The notes beneath the pieces were generated by a model. The model had not been told where the DNA came from and searched no databases. It saw only the letters and a list, made by a program, of their open reading frames with translations. This document shows positions 44,234 through 54,212 of a stretch of DNA of 64,000 nucleotides, in pieces (within the stretch, counting starts at the first letter, position 1; every line of letters starts with the position of its first letter). The DNA comes from Kalmusia sp. IMI 367209 (taxonomy: Eukaryota; Ascomycota; Dothideomycetes; Pleosporales; Didymosphaeriaceae). Where the stretch lies: contig JAPEUQ010000004.1 of NCBI GenBank assembly GCA_027946365.1, forward strand, positions 1,116,001 to 1,180,000. Reading direction: 5' to 3'. The translations under genes were made by a program, and so were the position numbers.

Positions 44234-46404
44234 ATGAAGGTGACCGCTGCGAGCGGCCGTGCTCGCCTACTTCGAAGGCTGTTGCTGGTGTTTCTTTCTA
44301 CTGCGCCTTGCGCGTTTGCTTTCGGATGGTCTGCGTGGTCATTGTACGCATCATGGGCTGCGTTAGGCGGGGTGAGGATCTGGCATGGGGATCGGAAGGT
44401 GTTGCAGGACTGTCTCTTGTTCGGGATACTCAACATTCTGTTGTCAAGAGGGAGGATTGTAGATGCCAGCAAGAAGAGATGGGACGCATTGGTAGAAGAT
44501 GAAGAAACACTGCGGATCGCGATGATGACTGCTGCCGCTGCCGCTACACTAGCCGCATTTGGGTATGTTTTCGGAAGGAACGACTCTCGCAACATGCATG
44601 AACCTTTACCACCCGGAACTTTACCATGGGCTCTAGAGCACCCTGATCCATTTGTTATCCCGTGTCGAACAACACACGCTCGTATGTTCCCGAAAAAACA
44701 TGCATTTGGATACAATTATCTCCTAAGCGGATTCCCTATCATTCCAGCTGGCATTGCACCAGACGGAGCTGGTGTCCCTGACGGAAGCGATAAAGTTCTT
44801 GGGAGATGGTGGCTGCAAGTGAGCGCGGATGACTACCTCGCGCGAGGTCAAAATGAGTTGGGTTTCTACGGGAAACTCCAGCTGTTCTTAAGGGAGAAGG
44901 TATTTTTTAATCTCACACACCGAACGGCATTTAACATCTGCGCAGGGTGTCAAAGATGATGAATGGTCCTATGCATACTTGGTTACTGCGCCGCGTTTCT
45001 TTGGCTATGCTTTCAATCCTGCATCTTTCTGGTACATCTACAATCGCGATCACGAACTCAAAAGGATGATCACCGAAGTGAACAACACATTTGGAGAAAG
45101 ACGTGTGTATTTACTTGACGGGTCAAGCCCACCGAGCCCACTGCAGTCTCCGGATCTTGAAGTTCCGCCACCTGGCAGCTCGAAAACAACATTCGCCGAC
45201 ATCTGGATGAAAGATTTCCACGTCTCACCTTTCAACTCACGAAAAGGTGGCGGCTACGCACTCAAAGCTCTCAATCCGTTTCCATCACCTAATTCCTCTC
45301 CCTCCATTGATATCAATATCACGCTAAAGTCGTCCAAAGACCACCCAAAAATGGTCGCGCGGTTATACTCGATAGGGAAAGCTTTGGATCCTGCGCAGTT
45401 ATGCTGGTTTGGGACTCTCAGATTATTTGCTACTTGGGGATGGGTGGGCTTCCTAACTTTTCCTCGGATATTGAAAGAGGCTTATATGCTGTATTTTCGG
45501 CGAGGTTTGCATGTGTGGTTCAGACCGGAAGTACTTTCCTCCAGTATTGGTCGCCTCCCGTCGCAAACAGAATGGTACAGTACCTGAATTTACTTTCCTC
45601 CCTCGCCATTCGCTAACAGCATATAGTTTTCTGCAAATGGCCTTCAAGGAGTATCTCTTCCATATTATTCACCTTTCATCTGATCCATTCTGGATCACTT
45701 ATGAGACCGCCATTCCAGATAGAGCTAAAGAAATCATTGCAACTACTCATCACCGAGGCCGGGAATGGAATATTAAGAACCTTGATATACGCGTATCGAC
45801 TGGAGCCTTCTATTCTCGTTTCGTCCATTATGCGTACACCTCAGAGGCTTTTGACCGCGAATGTTTGTTTACAGACGAGAAGAACCGTACGCTCTGGATC
45901 TCGCAACCTGATCTTCTTCCGCTGCTTTTGCCGCAATCAACAGCCAAAAAGCTAGAGGAGGAAGAAAAGCTTGTGGAGAGGAGCTACATCGATGAGGTGC
46001 GGTGGACGATCCTACGGAAGCTGAGGTGCTCCCCCGCCGAACCTGCATATCCCGTCTCGCCGAAGTCTGCTGGGTTCGAGATCGACGATATTCGCTCACT
46101 TCCATATTCAGAACTGGATCGCTTTGTAAGAGGACCTGCTGGCCGGTCCTATGCAGGAGCCTACAGACGAGCCGTGTCGAAGATGTTCCTGGCTCAACGA
46201 TATGCGTTGGGTTTCACAGAGATTATTGACTTCTTGGACCTCTGCTTCCGGACCACACTCTGCTGGCTTGGTGCAGTGATGTTGGGCTCGTACGCTCAAT
46301 GCGATGTGCAGTCGGGCGGCTCAGGCTTGAAGTGTCTGTGTTTAGTGACAGCATCCTCTTTGTGTGTATGCCACATATACGGCCTCTCAAAAGGATATAG
46401 ATGA
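44234..46404 (+). CDS. DUF1365 family protein with N- and C-terminal membrane segments
   Basis: Three exons, 44234-44899, 44946-45574 and 45627-46404, give 690 aa. DUF1365 motifs are PFVIPCRTTHARMFPKKHAF, YNYLLSGFPIIPAGIA, then TAPRFFGYAFNPASFWYIYN, ITEVNNTFGERRVYLL, KDFHVSPFNSRKGGGYALKA, ARLYSIGKALDPAQLCW and TFPRILKEAYMLYFRRGLHV. Bacterial DUF1365 proteins are ~250 aa; the core here carries a hydrophobic N-terminus (LLLVFLSTAPCAFAFGWSAW and TAAAAATLAAFGYVFG), a ~250-residue C-terminal addition (YLFHIIHLSSDPFWITYETA, later AYRRAVSKMFLAQRYALGF) and two final hydrophobic segments. In bacteria DUF1365 genes often sit with FAD-dependent amine oxidases and cyclopropane-fatty-acid synthases; no such neighbour is seen here. 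Membrane-associated lipid modification is a guess. The start is the first ATG after the TATA box. Confidence 0.88.
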
Positions 46405-47291
46405 TGAGTAGAAGTACTTCATGTGGTCGTGTAGGAGGAAAGACAATACGTTCCCATCAAGAACCACGATAATTAAGCGTTTGACTCATACATCTTCACA
46501 TGGAGAAACGCAACAATAATCAACTAAGACGTCTGATCGCGATTGTGACACGCCCCAATGTTCTAGCCCGTACTGAGGCGTTGGATAACCGAGGTACCTT
46601 AAACGGCTAGCGGATCATCGGCTGAAGCGTTATTCCTCGATCTGCAACGCTTATTCACATGCTGGTACCAGTTTGCAACACCTCAATTGAAACTTGAAGG
46701 CATGTGAAGCTCACGAGGTCGCGTGCCTTATCAAAGCCAACGTAAGAGCTGCTAGCACGCAAAATCTCCGCGAAAGAGGCAGCAAAACCGAAGTAAACAA
46801 CTCAGTGGTGAAGAATCACAAGCCATTGGCAAACGTCATTCCGTCACAGCCCCGGTTCCGCTCCCCCATCTCAACTTTTGACGTCTAACAACTCGTCCCT
46901 TTGGGCCGAGGACCTACGGTCGCCCCTCTTGGTACTCGACTGGCACCGCGAGACCCTCGGCGCAATCAGTCGGCCCAATGGTGCGCTTACCCGACTGTTC
47001 CCGACTTCAGCTACTGGCTAGCTAAGGGCTGGAATGTAGGCCTTTCCTATCTAGGAGTCTGGGGTTGGCGCCCGGCACCATGATGCTCATACATACATAA
47101 GAGCTTGGCTCCGCCGCTCGACTTGCCAGTGGAACGCGTGTAGACTGCCGAGGCTAAGAGAAAGAGTCATCATCTCTTCTTCTTCTTCAAAGAAAAACTT
47201 GGACTTCTTCTTCCTTTGTATACACTAGTAAAGTAGAACTTCTGTTGGTATACATCCCATCAAGAGCCGGTGTCTGTTAATACAAGTCGAG
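46405..47291. promoter_or_regulatory. Upstream region of isocitrate lyase
   Basis: About 890 bp. A CT-rich tract (47172-47217, TCTTCTTCTTCTTC...) lies just upstream of the start, common before highly expressed fungal genes. Two SYGGRG hexamers (46850-46855 minus, 47059-47064 plus) match the CreA site, but that is no more than chance predicts. Glyoxylate-cycle genes are normally acetate-induced and glucose-repressed; the sequence alone does not prove it here. Confidence 0.4.
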
Positions 47292-49100
47292 ATGGCGAAT
47301 ATAGAAGCTGAGGAGCAGCTGTACCAGAAGGAGGTTGAGGATGTTAAGAAATGGTGGTCAGATTCGAGGTGGAGATTTACGAGGAGACCATTCACAGCTG
47401 AGCAGATTGTTCAGAAGCGAGGTACACTGAAGCTACAATATCCTAGCAACGCACAGGCGCAGAAGCTTTGGAACATTGTGGAGGGAAGGTTCAAGGTAAG
47501 AAGCATTGCGTCTGCTATACAAAACTGGCTAATTGAATGGCAGACGAAGGATGTGAGCTACACGTATGGTTGTCTGGACCCGGTCATGGTCACCCAGATG
47601 GCAAAGTACTTGGACACTGTCTACGTCTCCGGCTGGCAATGCTCATCGACCGCATCGTCGACAGACGAGCCTGGTCCTGATCTAGCAGATTACCCAATGG
47701 TAGGATTTCGCTCACACTGCCACGACTCAAGCTAATGACCGCAGACCACGGTGCCCGACAAAGTGCAACATCTCTTCATGGCACAGCTCTTCCACGATCG
47801 GAAGCAGCGAGAAGAACGTCTCAGCACACCGAAAGCGAATCGTGCGAACGCACCTAATGTCGATTACCTACGACCCATCATCGCTGATGCGGATACCGGA
47901 CACGGAGGTCTGACAGCCATCATGAAGCTCACTAAGCTATTCGTCGAGAAGGGTGCAGCCGGTATTCACATTGAGGACCAAGCGCCGGGAACGAAGAAGT
48001 GTGGACACATGGCAGGCAAGGTGCTGGTGCCCATCAGTGAGCACATCAACCGTCTGGTCGCTATTCGAGCGCAAGCGGACATCATGGGTAAGCACTCCTG
48101 CATATCATAACATAATAAATCGCTGACTTCCCAACAGGCGTCGACCTCCTCGCCGTCGCACGTACCGACTCAGAAGCCGCCACCCTCATCACATCTACAA
48201 TCGACCCGCGCGACCACCACTACATCCTCGGCAGCACAAACCCGGCCCTGCAATCCCTCGGCGAGCTCATGTACGCCGCCGAACAAGCAGGCAAGAACGG
48301 CGCCGAGCTCCAAGCCATCGAGGACGCCTGGACAAAAGAGGCCAACCTGAAGCTATTCCACGAAGCTGTCGTCGACACCATCAACGCTGGAGTCCACGTC
48401 AACAAGCAAGGCCTGATCCAAGAATTCTTGGAAAAGAGCAAGGGAAAGAGCAACACCGAGGCACGCGCCATTGCCAAAGGGCTCACAGGTGTCGACGTGC
48501 ACTTCGACTGGGAGGCCGCGAGGACGCGCGAGGGGTACTATAGATACAAGGGTGGCTGCCAGTGTGCGGTGAACCGCGCCATAGCATATGCCCCATACGC
48601 CGATATGATATGGATGGAGTCCAAACTCCCCGACTTCGCGCAGGCAAAGGAGTTCGCCGACGGTGTTCACGCCGTCTGGCCAGAGCAGAAGTACATCCCC
48701 CCTTGTAAATTTCGCTAAGACCATGACTAACATGACTTCCAGACTCGCATACAACCTCTCACCGTCGTTCAACTGGAAAGCCGCCATGCCACGTGACGAG
48801 CAGGAGACGTACATCAAGCGCCTCGCCGAGCTGGGATACTGCTGGCAGTTCATCACGCTGGCGGGTCTGCACCAGACGGCGCTCATGGCCGACACCTTCT
48901 CCAAGGCGTATGCCAAGCAGGGCATGCGCGCGTATGGCGAGATCATCCAGGAGCCCGAGGCGGAGAACAAGGTCGATGTGTTGACGCACCAGAAGTGGAG
49001 TGGAGCCAATTATGTTGATAACATGTTGAAGATGGTTAGTGGGGGCGTGAGCTCAACGGCGGCCATGGGCAAGGGTGTCACGGAAGATCAGTTCAAGTGA
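47292..49100 (+). CDS. ICL1: Isocitrate lyase (glyoxylate cycle)
   Basis: Splits isocitrate into succinate and glyoxylate, letting the cell grow on acetate, ethanol or fatty acids; in filamentous fungi it is usually glyoxysomal or peroxisomal. Five exons, 47292-47495, 47544-47699, 47745-48087, 48138-48690 and 48743-49100, give 537 aa, the usual size. Marks: [20 protein letters not shown] near the N-terminus, [60 protein letters not shown], the catalytic-Cys loop [17 protein letters not shown], then [20 protein letters not shown], the fungal insertion ([20 protein letters not shown]), [20 protein letters not shown], and the ending VTEDQFK. It has no C-terminal SKL signal. The [19 protein letters not shown] part fits isocitrate rather than 2-methylisocitrate lyase. 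Confidence 0.96.
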
Positions 49101-49861
49101 TCTGATGGCACGAGATTGGGGTGGCGTTGTTGTATATATCAGTGTATATGCATGGAGATTGAATGAATTCCTCCCACATTGTACGGGATGTTCGCTCCTT
49201 GTTGCCGTGTAGTTTCAAGATAAGCATCGGCATAACATTCCGATCGTATATGAGCGCCCCGATCGGATATACTCTTATCCCATCGCAAAATCAGAATCGT
49301 TGGACGAGCCCGACCTCACTCTAGTTACATGCCAATATGAATAGATGCATGTCATGCATGTAGTCCTTGTGCACTCTGTTCAGCTCGAGGGGTTATATAC
49401 AAATGTCCGTGCGTACGACTACGCAAGCGGTTCCGACCCAACCGAATGAAAAATTGACATGAAGTCTGCGCAGCACGCATACACGTTTGTATGAAACTAG
49501 CAAGAATAGAAGGCGTATCCCTACGCCCTGCCAAACGCCACTGGCCCGGGGACCAGATGCAGATATGTAAGTACACGGTACTTGTTATACTGCTCCGCAG
49601 CAGTGAATGCAAGACAGAGATTGTCGCATTACTCGGTATAAAGACAATACAAGGAAACACCACTTTTCTGCACTCGAAACCCCCTCCAACGTCTTTTCTA
49701 GATGTTTGTATGCTGTTTCTAAAGGCCGCGTTGAACCCGAGTGAGGAAGCAAGACACATGAGGGCTAGGGAACGCAGAGTCTCGGTAAGGACCGAACGAC
49801 AACCAGTCACTCCACTATATAAACCGCAGATACCGTCCTAGATGCGATCAAAGGAGATCCA
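49101..49861. other. Convergent 3' region, about 760 bp
   Basis: Tail-to-tail spacer between isocitrate lyase and PRPP synthetase. A 152-codon minus frame (49352-49810) and an overlapping plus frame have no domains or splice support. No repeat was seen. Confidence 0.45.
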
Positions 49862-51533
49862 TTAGTGATAATCAAAGAGAACGCTTATGCTCTCGCCATG
49901 ATGCACTCGTCGTATCGCCTGGTACGTATCATCAGTAACGATCAATCTGCGGAAGGAAATATCATGACCTACCTCAGCAAAGACATTGCCCACTTCTAGC
50001 ACCTCCAATTTGGGACATCGCGCCTTGTGTTCACTTTGGTCCACAGTATTTGTCACAACGACCTTGTCCAGTGCACTCGCATTGATACGATCGATGGCGT
50101 CCCCGCTCAATATGCCGTGGGTGATCAGCGCATAGACTGTGGTTGCACCTTCCTTTTTGAGCAGCTTCGCAGCTCGCGTAATCGTATTGGAGGTGTCTGC
50201 CAAGTCGTCCACGAGAATCGCAGTGCGGTTTGCAACTTCTCCAACTAGCATCATGGTCGCATTCTGACGGTCACTAATTTGTGTGGGGCGACGTTCCTGA
50301 TCTTCGTCAGTATAAGGCTCCTATTTGTTGTCGGTTCACGCACCTTATGAATGAGCGCAAAAGGCATGCCTAGCGCATCTGCGATCGCGGTTGCTCGCTT
50401 TGCGCCACCGGCGTCAGGGCTAACAATGACGGCTTGTTGATAGTTCGGAATGGAGAACTGAATGTATTTCCGAAGAAGATGACGACCGTAAAGATTGTCC
50501 ACGGGAATGTCGAAGAAGCCCTGATATTGCGGGTCGTGGAGGTCCATAGTGATGACATGGTCTGCGCCGGCGCAGGTAAGTAGGTCTGCGATGAGTGTGC
50601 CAGCTTGCGCAACCCATTGCTTGTAGCCAGGCTGTGGCTGGAACTGCGGAGGCATTGTTGAAGCCTTCGTGATGCCATTCGGGCCGTGAGTGCCATTCAC
50701 ACCATTGACTAGTGAGGAGCTCTTGTCCGAGTTGTCCGATTTCTTCGACTCGAGGGTGTCGGTCCGCTTGACTGGACTGATAGAGTGGCCTCCGTTGCGC
50801 TCCTCGGACATCTTCAAGCGTTCCAGCTGCTTATCAAGAGATGCAGTGCCATTCGTAAGGCTCTCGCCAGTTGTTCCCGGACGTGGGGTTTGCGGTACGC
50901 TATCGAACGAGTAGGTGCCCTGCCGACTGCGTTGGGCATTTGGCACCTTCGCGAGCGGCGCGCCCGTCTTGTTGTAGGGAATATCGCTCTGGCGCGAGTA
51001 TGGGAAGAGCGGGAGCACGGCGGTAATGCGCTTCGCGGAGGCTGTTCTGCAGGCGGAGATGCAGATCAACTATAGCGAAATTAGAAGCGCGAGAAATGGC
51101 AGGCGCCCGAACCCACAAGTTCCATGAGGTTATCATTGACTTTCCCTCCACCGCTCTGCACGATGAAAACATCCTTTCCGCGCACCGACTCGCCAATTTC
51201 GACCCTCGTCTCGCCAACCGCAAACTTGGACAGCTTGGGAAAAGTCAGCTATGCGCCTTGTCCGCCTTGTGCGGGGTCTTACCAGGCGCTTTGCTGGAGG
51301 AATGCCGAGATGGTCGCATATCTGCTCTGCGCAAGGTTAGGAAGGCTGAAGCTTGAAGGGCGAAAAAGCTTTACGAGTGAGCTGCGGGTGGCCTAGGTGG
51401 AAGAACGATTAGCAAAGCTTCACATGGCCTTGATTCACGTCTCAAGTCGAAGCCCGGACACACTTGGACTCGACGAAAGCGCTTCGAGGGACAACTTACT
51501 GCTGCCGCCCAGGACCACGATGTTGCGCACCAT
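49862..51533 (-). CDS. PRS1: Ribose-phosphate pyrophosphokinase with long insertion (yeast Prs1-like)
   Basis: Makes PRPP from ribose 5-phosphate and ATP for nucleotide, His and Trp synthesis. The model starts at the ATG at 51533 ([11 protein letters not shown]) and has about seven exons. The second is an 18-nt micro-exon at 51392-51375 (SHPQLT), which restores the conserved [20 protein letters not shown]. Then [52 protein letters not shown] ~110-residue Ser/Asn/Gln-rich insertion follows before [20 protein letters not shown]; the Mg/ATP loop [40 protein letters not shown]; after an intron [20 protein letters not shown]; and the PRPP loop [19 protein letters not shown]. It ends in [13 protein letters not shown]. 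Such an insertion is the 'non-homologous region' known from yeast Prs1 and Prs5, linked there to cell-wall integrity signalling. Exon borders near 51284 are accurate to about one base. Confidence 0.94.
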
Positions 51534-52574
51534 GACGACGCTGGTGGGGTCTCTCGCGGATCAAGCGCAGGATGGGGTGCTGCGTCAGAGCTGCAGAGCC
51601 GTCAGAGGCGCTTTGTGAGGAAAGAGGAATGAGCCGTCGCCTTTGGGGGGGCGTAGTGGCGGACGTTCAGCGATGGGGTGGCATGGTGAATGAATGAAGC
51701 TTGCTGGGTCAATGGGCGAAGTTTTCTGCCAGGACCATGGGCCCGCTACCCGCCTCGGCTTGCTTCCCTTATTTTGCCGACCCACGCGCAAAATTAAGCT
51801 TCTAGCACGGCATTCCGACCCGCTTGCAGCGAACAATCAGCGCCACGAACCCCGTTCGCGAATCTCACTTGCATGGTCCCTTGAGCTGGTTGCGCAGAAG
51901 CAGCGGTCAGAATTGCAGCCTGCATGAATGGCCGGTTGAATACACAGCGAATGCCACCTTCCGAGGTCGGCCCGTCACGTGCGAGCTTCCCCCGGGAGGC
52001 TCGTTGCGGCAGCAATATATTGATCACGCTCAGATGGTAAGATCTAAGGAAAGCATGTATGTCCCGCATGTACGTCGATACTATGGCAGGTTGTGCAAGC
52101 CACGCGCTCATGCCCTCGTGAACCAGGAGAAAGAATTCATTGGATGTGAAGAGCTTGGAGCCACAACGCCTAGGTAACACTTTGCAGCAAGCAGGCAAAC
52201 GCCGCCTCACTTCCCGGGATACAAGACCACACGAAAGCACCTTGTCGAATATGAATAACACTCCCTATGCCCCCTGTCTAAGCTTCACTCGATATCTTCC
52301 TCACGCCGTGTGACCCGCCTGCAGCACAGAGTCATCTTGTACAAGCAGGTGCAGATGCCCTTCCCCCGTGTGAGATAGTCAGACTGTTCTCTCGTCATTC
52401 GCATAATGCAACCACAAATCCCTGCTTTCGGTGTTTACTCTTCAAGCAGATTTTCTCTCAGGGGCTAAGACTGTCCGCGGACAAGACGTTCGAGAGGTAA
52501 CTTCGTTAGAATGTGGTCGAGTGTAGAATCCATCGAGTAGGTTATCAGAAATTTCCTAGTTCACTTGGTCCTCC
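51534..52574. other. Intergenic, about 1 kb
   Basis: Upstream of the PRPP synthetase gene and 3' flank of the next minus gene. Frames at 51794-52261 (minus) and 51824-52177 (plus) have no motif. Nothing else is supported. Confidence 0.45.
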
Positions 52575-53108
52575 TCAGATCATCCCGTCTTCCCACTTGC
52601 CCTCATCCCTTCTCTTCTTCCCCTCTCCAGGCGTGAACAACTCCGCGCTCAGCACCAGCACAGCCGGAACCACCGCCAGTGCATCAATAGTCCCGCTCCT
52701 GTGGTGCCGACCCGTCAGGTTCATCGCCGCCGCTACCTCTTTACTCTTCACTTCTTTCTTGATCCTCGGCCATTCTTCCCCGGATTTGCGCGTGGAGTCG
52801 CTTGACGAGCCTCTGCGGTGGAATGGCCGGAAAGACGAGGTCGAGTGGGATTTAGGGCGCACCTTCGTCAACGCGGGGATTGCTTTTGGTTTCGGTAGCG
52901 TTGGGAGAGGGATGTTGATTTCGGTATATAGAGGTTCGTCGTATTTGGGTTCAGGTGAGCTGAGGGGCGAGGACCCCGGCCCTTCGCTGTTGGGGGCCAT
53001 GGTTGAGATGGGTGCGAGTGGCGTTGGGGGAACGTCTTCGTGTTGTGGTATCGCGACCATTTCGTCTACGAGTGCTGCTGTTGTGACCGATGCCAGACTC
53101 GGATCCAT
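52575..53108 (-). CDS. Short orphan protein with disordered N-terminus and C-terminal hydrophobic segment
   Basis: Intronless, 177 aa, from the ATG at 53108 (MDPSLASVTTAALVDEMVAI); the frame also extends upstream but without ATG. I do not recognise it. The first half is Pro/Ser-rich (PLAPISTMAPNSEGPGSSPL, then PEPKYDEPLYTEINIPLPTL). The middle is basic and Ser-rich (SFRPFHRRGSSSDSTRKSGE), and the C-terminal part has one hydrophobic stretch, IDALAVVPAVLVLSAELFTP, before a short charged end (KKRRDEGKWEDGMI). It could be tail-anchored, but the charged end is 17 residues. A 200-codon plus-strand frame overlaps almost fully; the minus frame has the more natural composition. Moderately sure it is a real gene. 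Confidence 0.55.
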   Translation of the reverse strand: MDPSLASVTTAALVDEMVAIPQHEDVPPTPLAPISTMAPNSEGPGSSPLSSPEPKYDEPLYTEINIPLPTLPKPKAIPALTKVRPKSHSTSSFRPFHRRGSSSDSTRKSGEEWPRIKKEVKSKEVAAAMNLTGRHHRSGTIDALAVVPAVLVLSAELFTPGEGKKRRDEGKWEDGMI

Positions 53109-53255
53109 TATGTAGAAATTCAAAAGCTGAGGCTGATGTCGCGTCGCAGGCGGCAGTTTTATTGATATGCTTCTCCCTTATGCACAGCCCCTCCTCAGTT
53201 CGTATCACGCGCGCAAACAGTCACCAACCTCGCGATGGTAATCTCTCAGCTCTTA

Positions 53256-53390
53256 TTAGGCCTCCAAAATAGCGCCGTCGCTATTAGTGACGTCCTCGAA
53301 ATTGTGCGCGCCGACGATCTCGGATATCGGGATGGTTAGTAGATCCACGGTAGACCCGCAGATGGCTTCGTCGCAACACGCACAACGCAT
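53256..53390 (-). other. Coding-like fragment A (44 aa, Cys-rich start)
   Basis: Minus frame from an ATG, reading MRCACCDEAICG, then STVDLLTIPISEIVGAHNFE and DVTNSDGAILEA before TAA. The composition is unusually protein-like for so short a frame. A TTTAG acceptor lies just upstream, so it may be a last exon rather than a whole gene. I could not build a convincing model linking it to fragment B. Confidence 0.3.
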
Positions 53391-53470
53391 TCCATCTAAA
53401 TATCAGTCTGCGAACCATCCAGGTGGTATCCTTGCTGCTAGCTGATCATCATCTCAATAAGCCACCGCGC

Positions 53471-53596
53471 TCACTCAGCCGCATCGCGCAGCCAAAACGG
53501 ATAGTATTCGCATCTCAGCTCCGCTTCCGGTAGGCTTACGCAAAGCGAACTTGAACCTGTTTGAGGCGGTGAGGCGCAGCGCTGTGCAACGCGTCT
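53471..53596 (-). other. Coding-like fragment B (up to 41 aa)
   Basis: Minus frame ending in SSSLCVSLPEAELRCEYYPF then WLRDAAE and TGA. A TTGCACAG acceptor lies in frame at about 53582, and 47 nt upstream of it a perfect GTAAGTAT donor, so it looks like a terminal exon of a spliced gene whose first part I cannot define. It could also be a decayed gene. Confidence 0.3.
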
Positions 53597-54212
53597 TTAT
53601 TGCTGTCCGAGCTGATGTCAATACTTACAAAAAGGGTAATTAGTCACCTATGACTATGTTTACACAGTGGAAAGGGTCCCTTGATGCGAACTGTATGTAG
53701 TCGCGTCCATATAGATAAGCTCTATGTGCTCTGACATTCACTATATCTCGATAAATACGTACACTGAATATCTCCTGCAATCATCTGATTAGTACCTCTT
53801 AGATGCAAGTTATGTACTACATTCCTCAACGCTCACTGGTTCGAAATTCGACTATTGATCCTAACCTCTAGACACTGAGCGTTCAGATGCATGCTACCAT
53901 ATAGCAGTGGATACTTGTCGCATATCTGCATCACTTATTCTGGAGGCACACGAACGAGGATACAATGCCTTTCCTGCTTATAATCCAACAATATTTTCGT
54001 TTTTCAAGAACTAGTAGTGTTCTCGCTACTGTCAAGAGACCGTGGTTGGAAAGATGATAACCATGGTTGATCTGGGTTATGTGCCTCAACAGATGCTTGA
54101 CCAAGCTGAGCTGACAACAACAACTTTGGTAGTTAGGGATTTGCCCACAATATCCTACTCTTTATCCTATTCTTCCACTATTCCTACATCACTCTTCACT
54201 TGGATAGAGATT
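53597..54212. other. Intergenic, A/T-richer
   Basis: A stretch of lower GC than its surroundings between fragment B and the first F-box-like gene. It contains the GTAAGTAT donor mentioned for fragment B and no other clear signal. Confidence 0.4.

Noticed and set aside
43795..44502. 235-codon plus-strand frame overlapping the start of the DUF1365 gene
   Set aside because: Its second half is another frame of DUF1365 exon 1, and its first half has no domain character; the TATA box and family match favour the DUF1365 frame.
46850..47064. Two SYGGRG (CreA-type) hexamers upstream of isocitrate lyase
   Set aside because: This degenerate motif is expected about once per 256 bp on two strands, so two in 890 bp carry no evidence.
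53760..53850. GGTTCGAAATTC, resembling a tRNA B box
   Set aside because: No A box, no acceptor stem and no anticodon arm upstream; not a tRNA gene.
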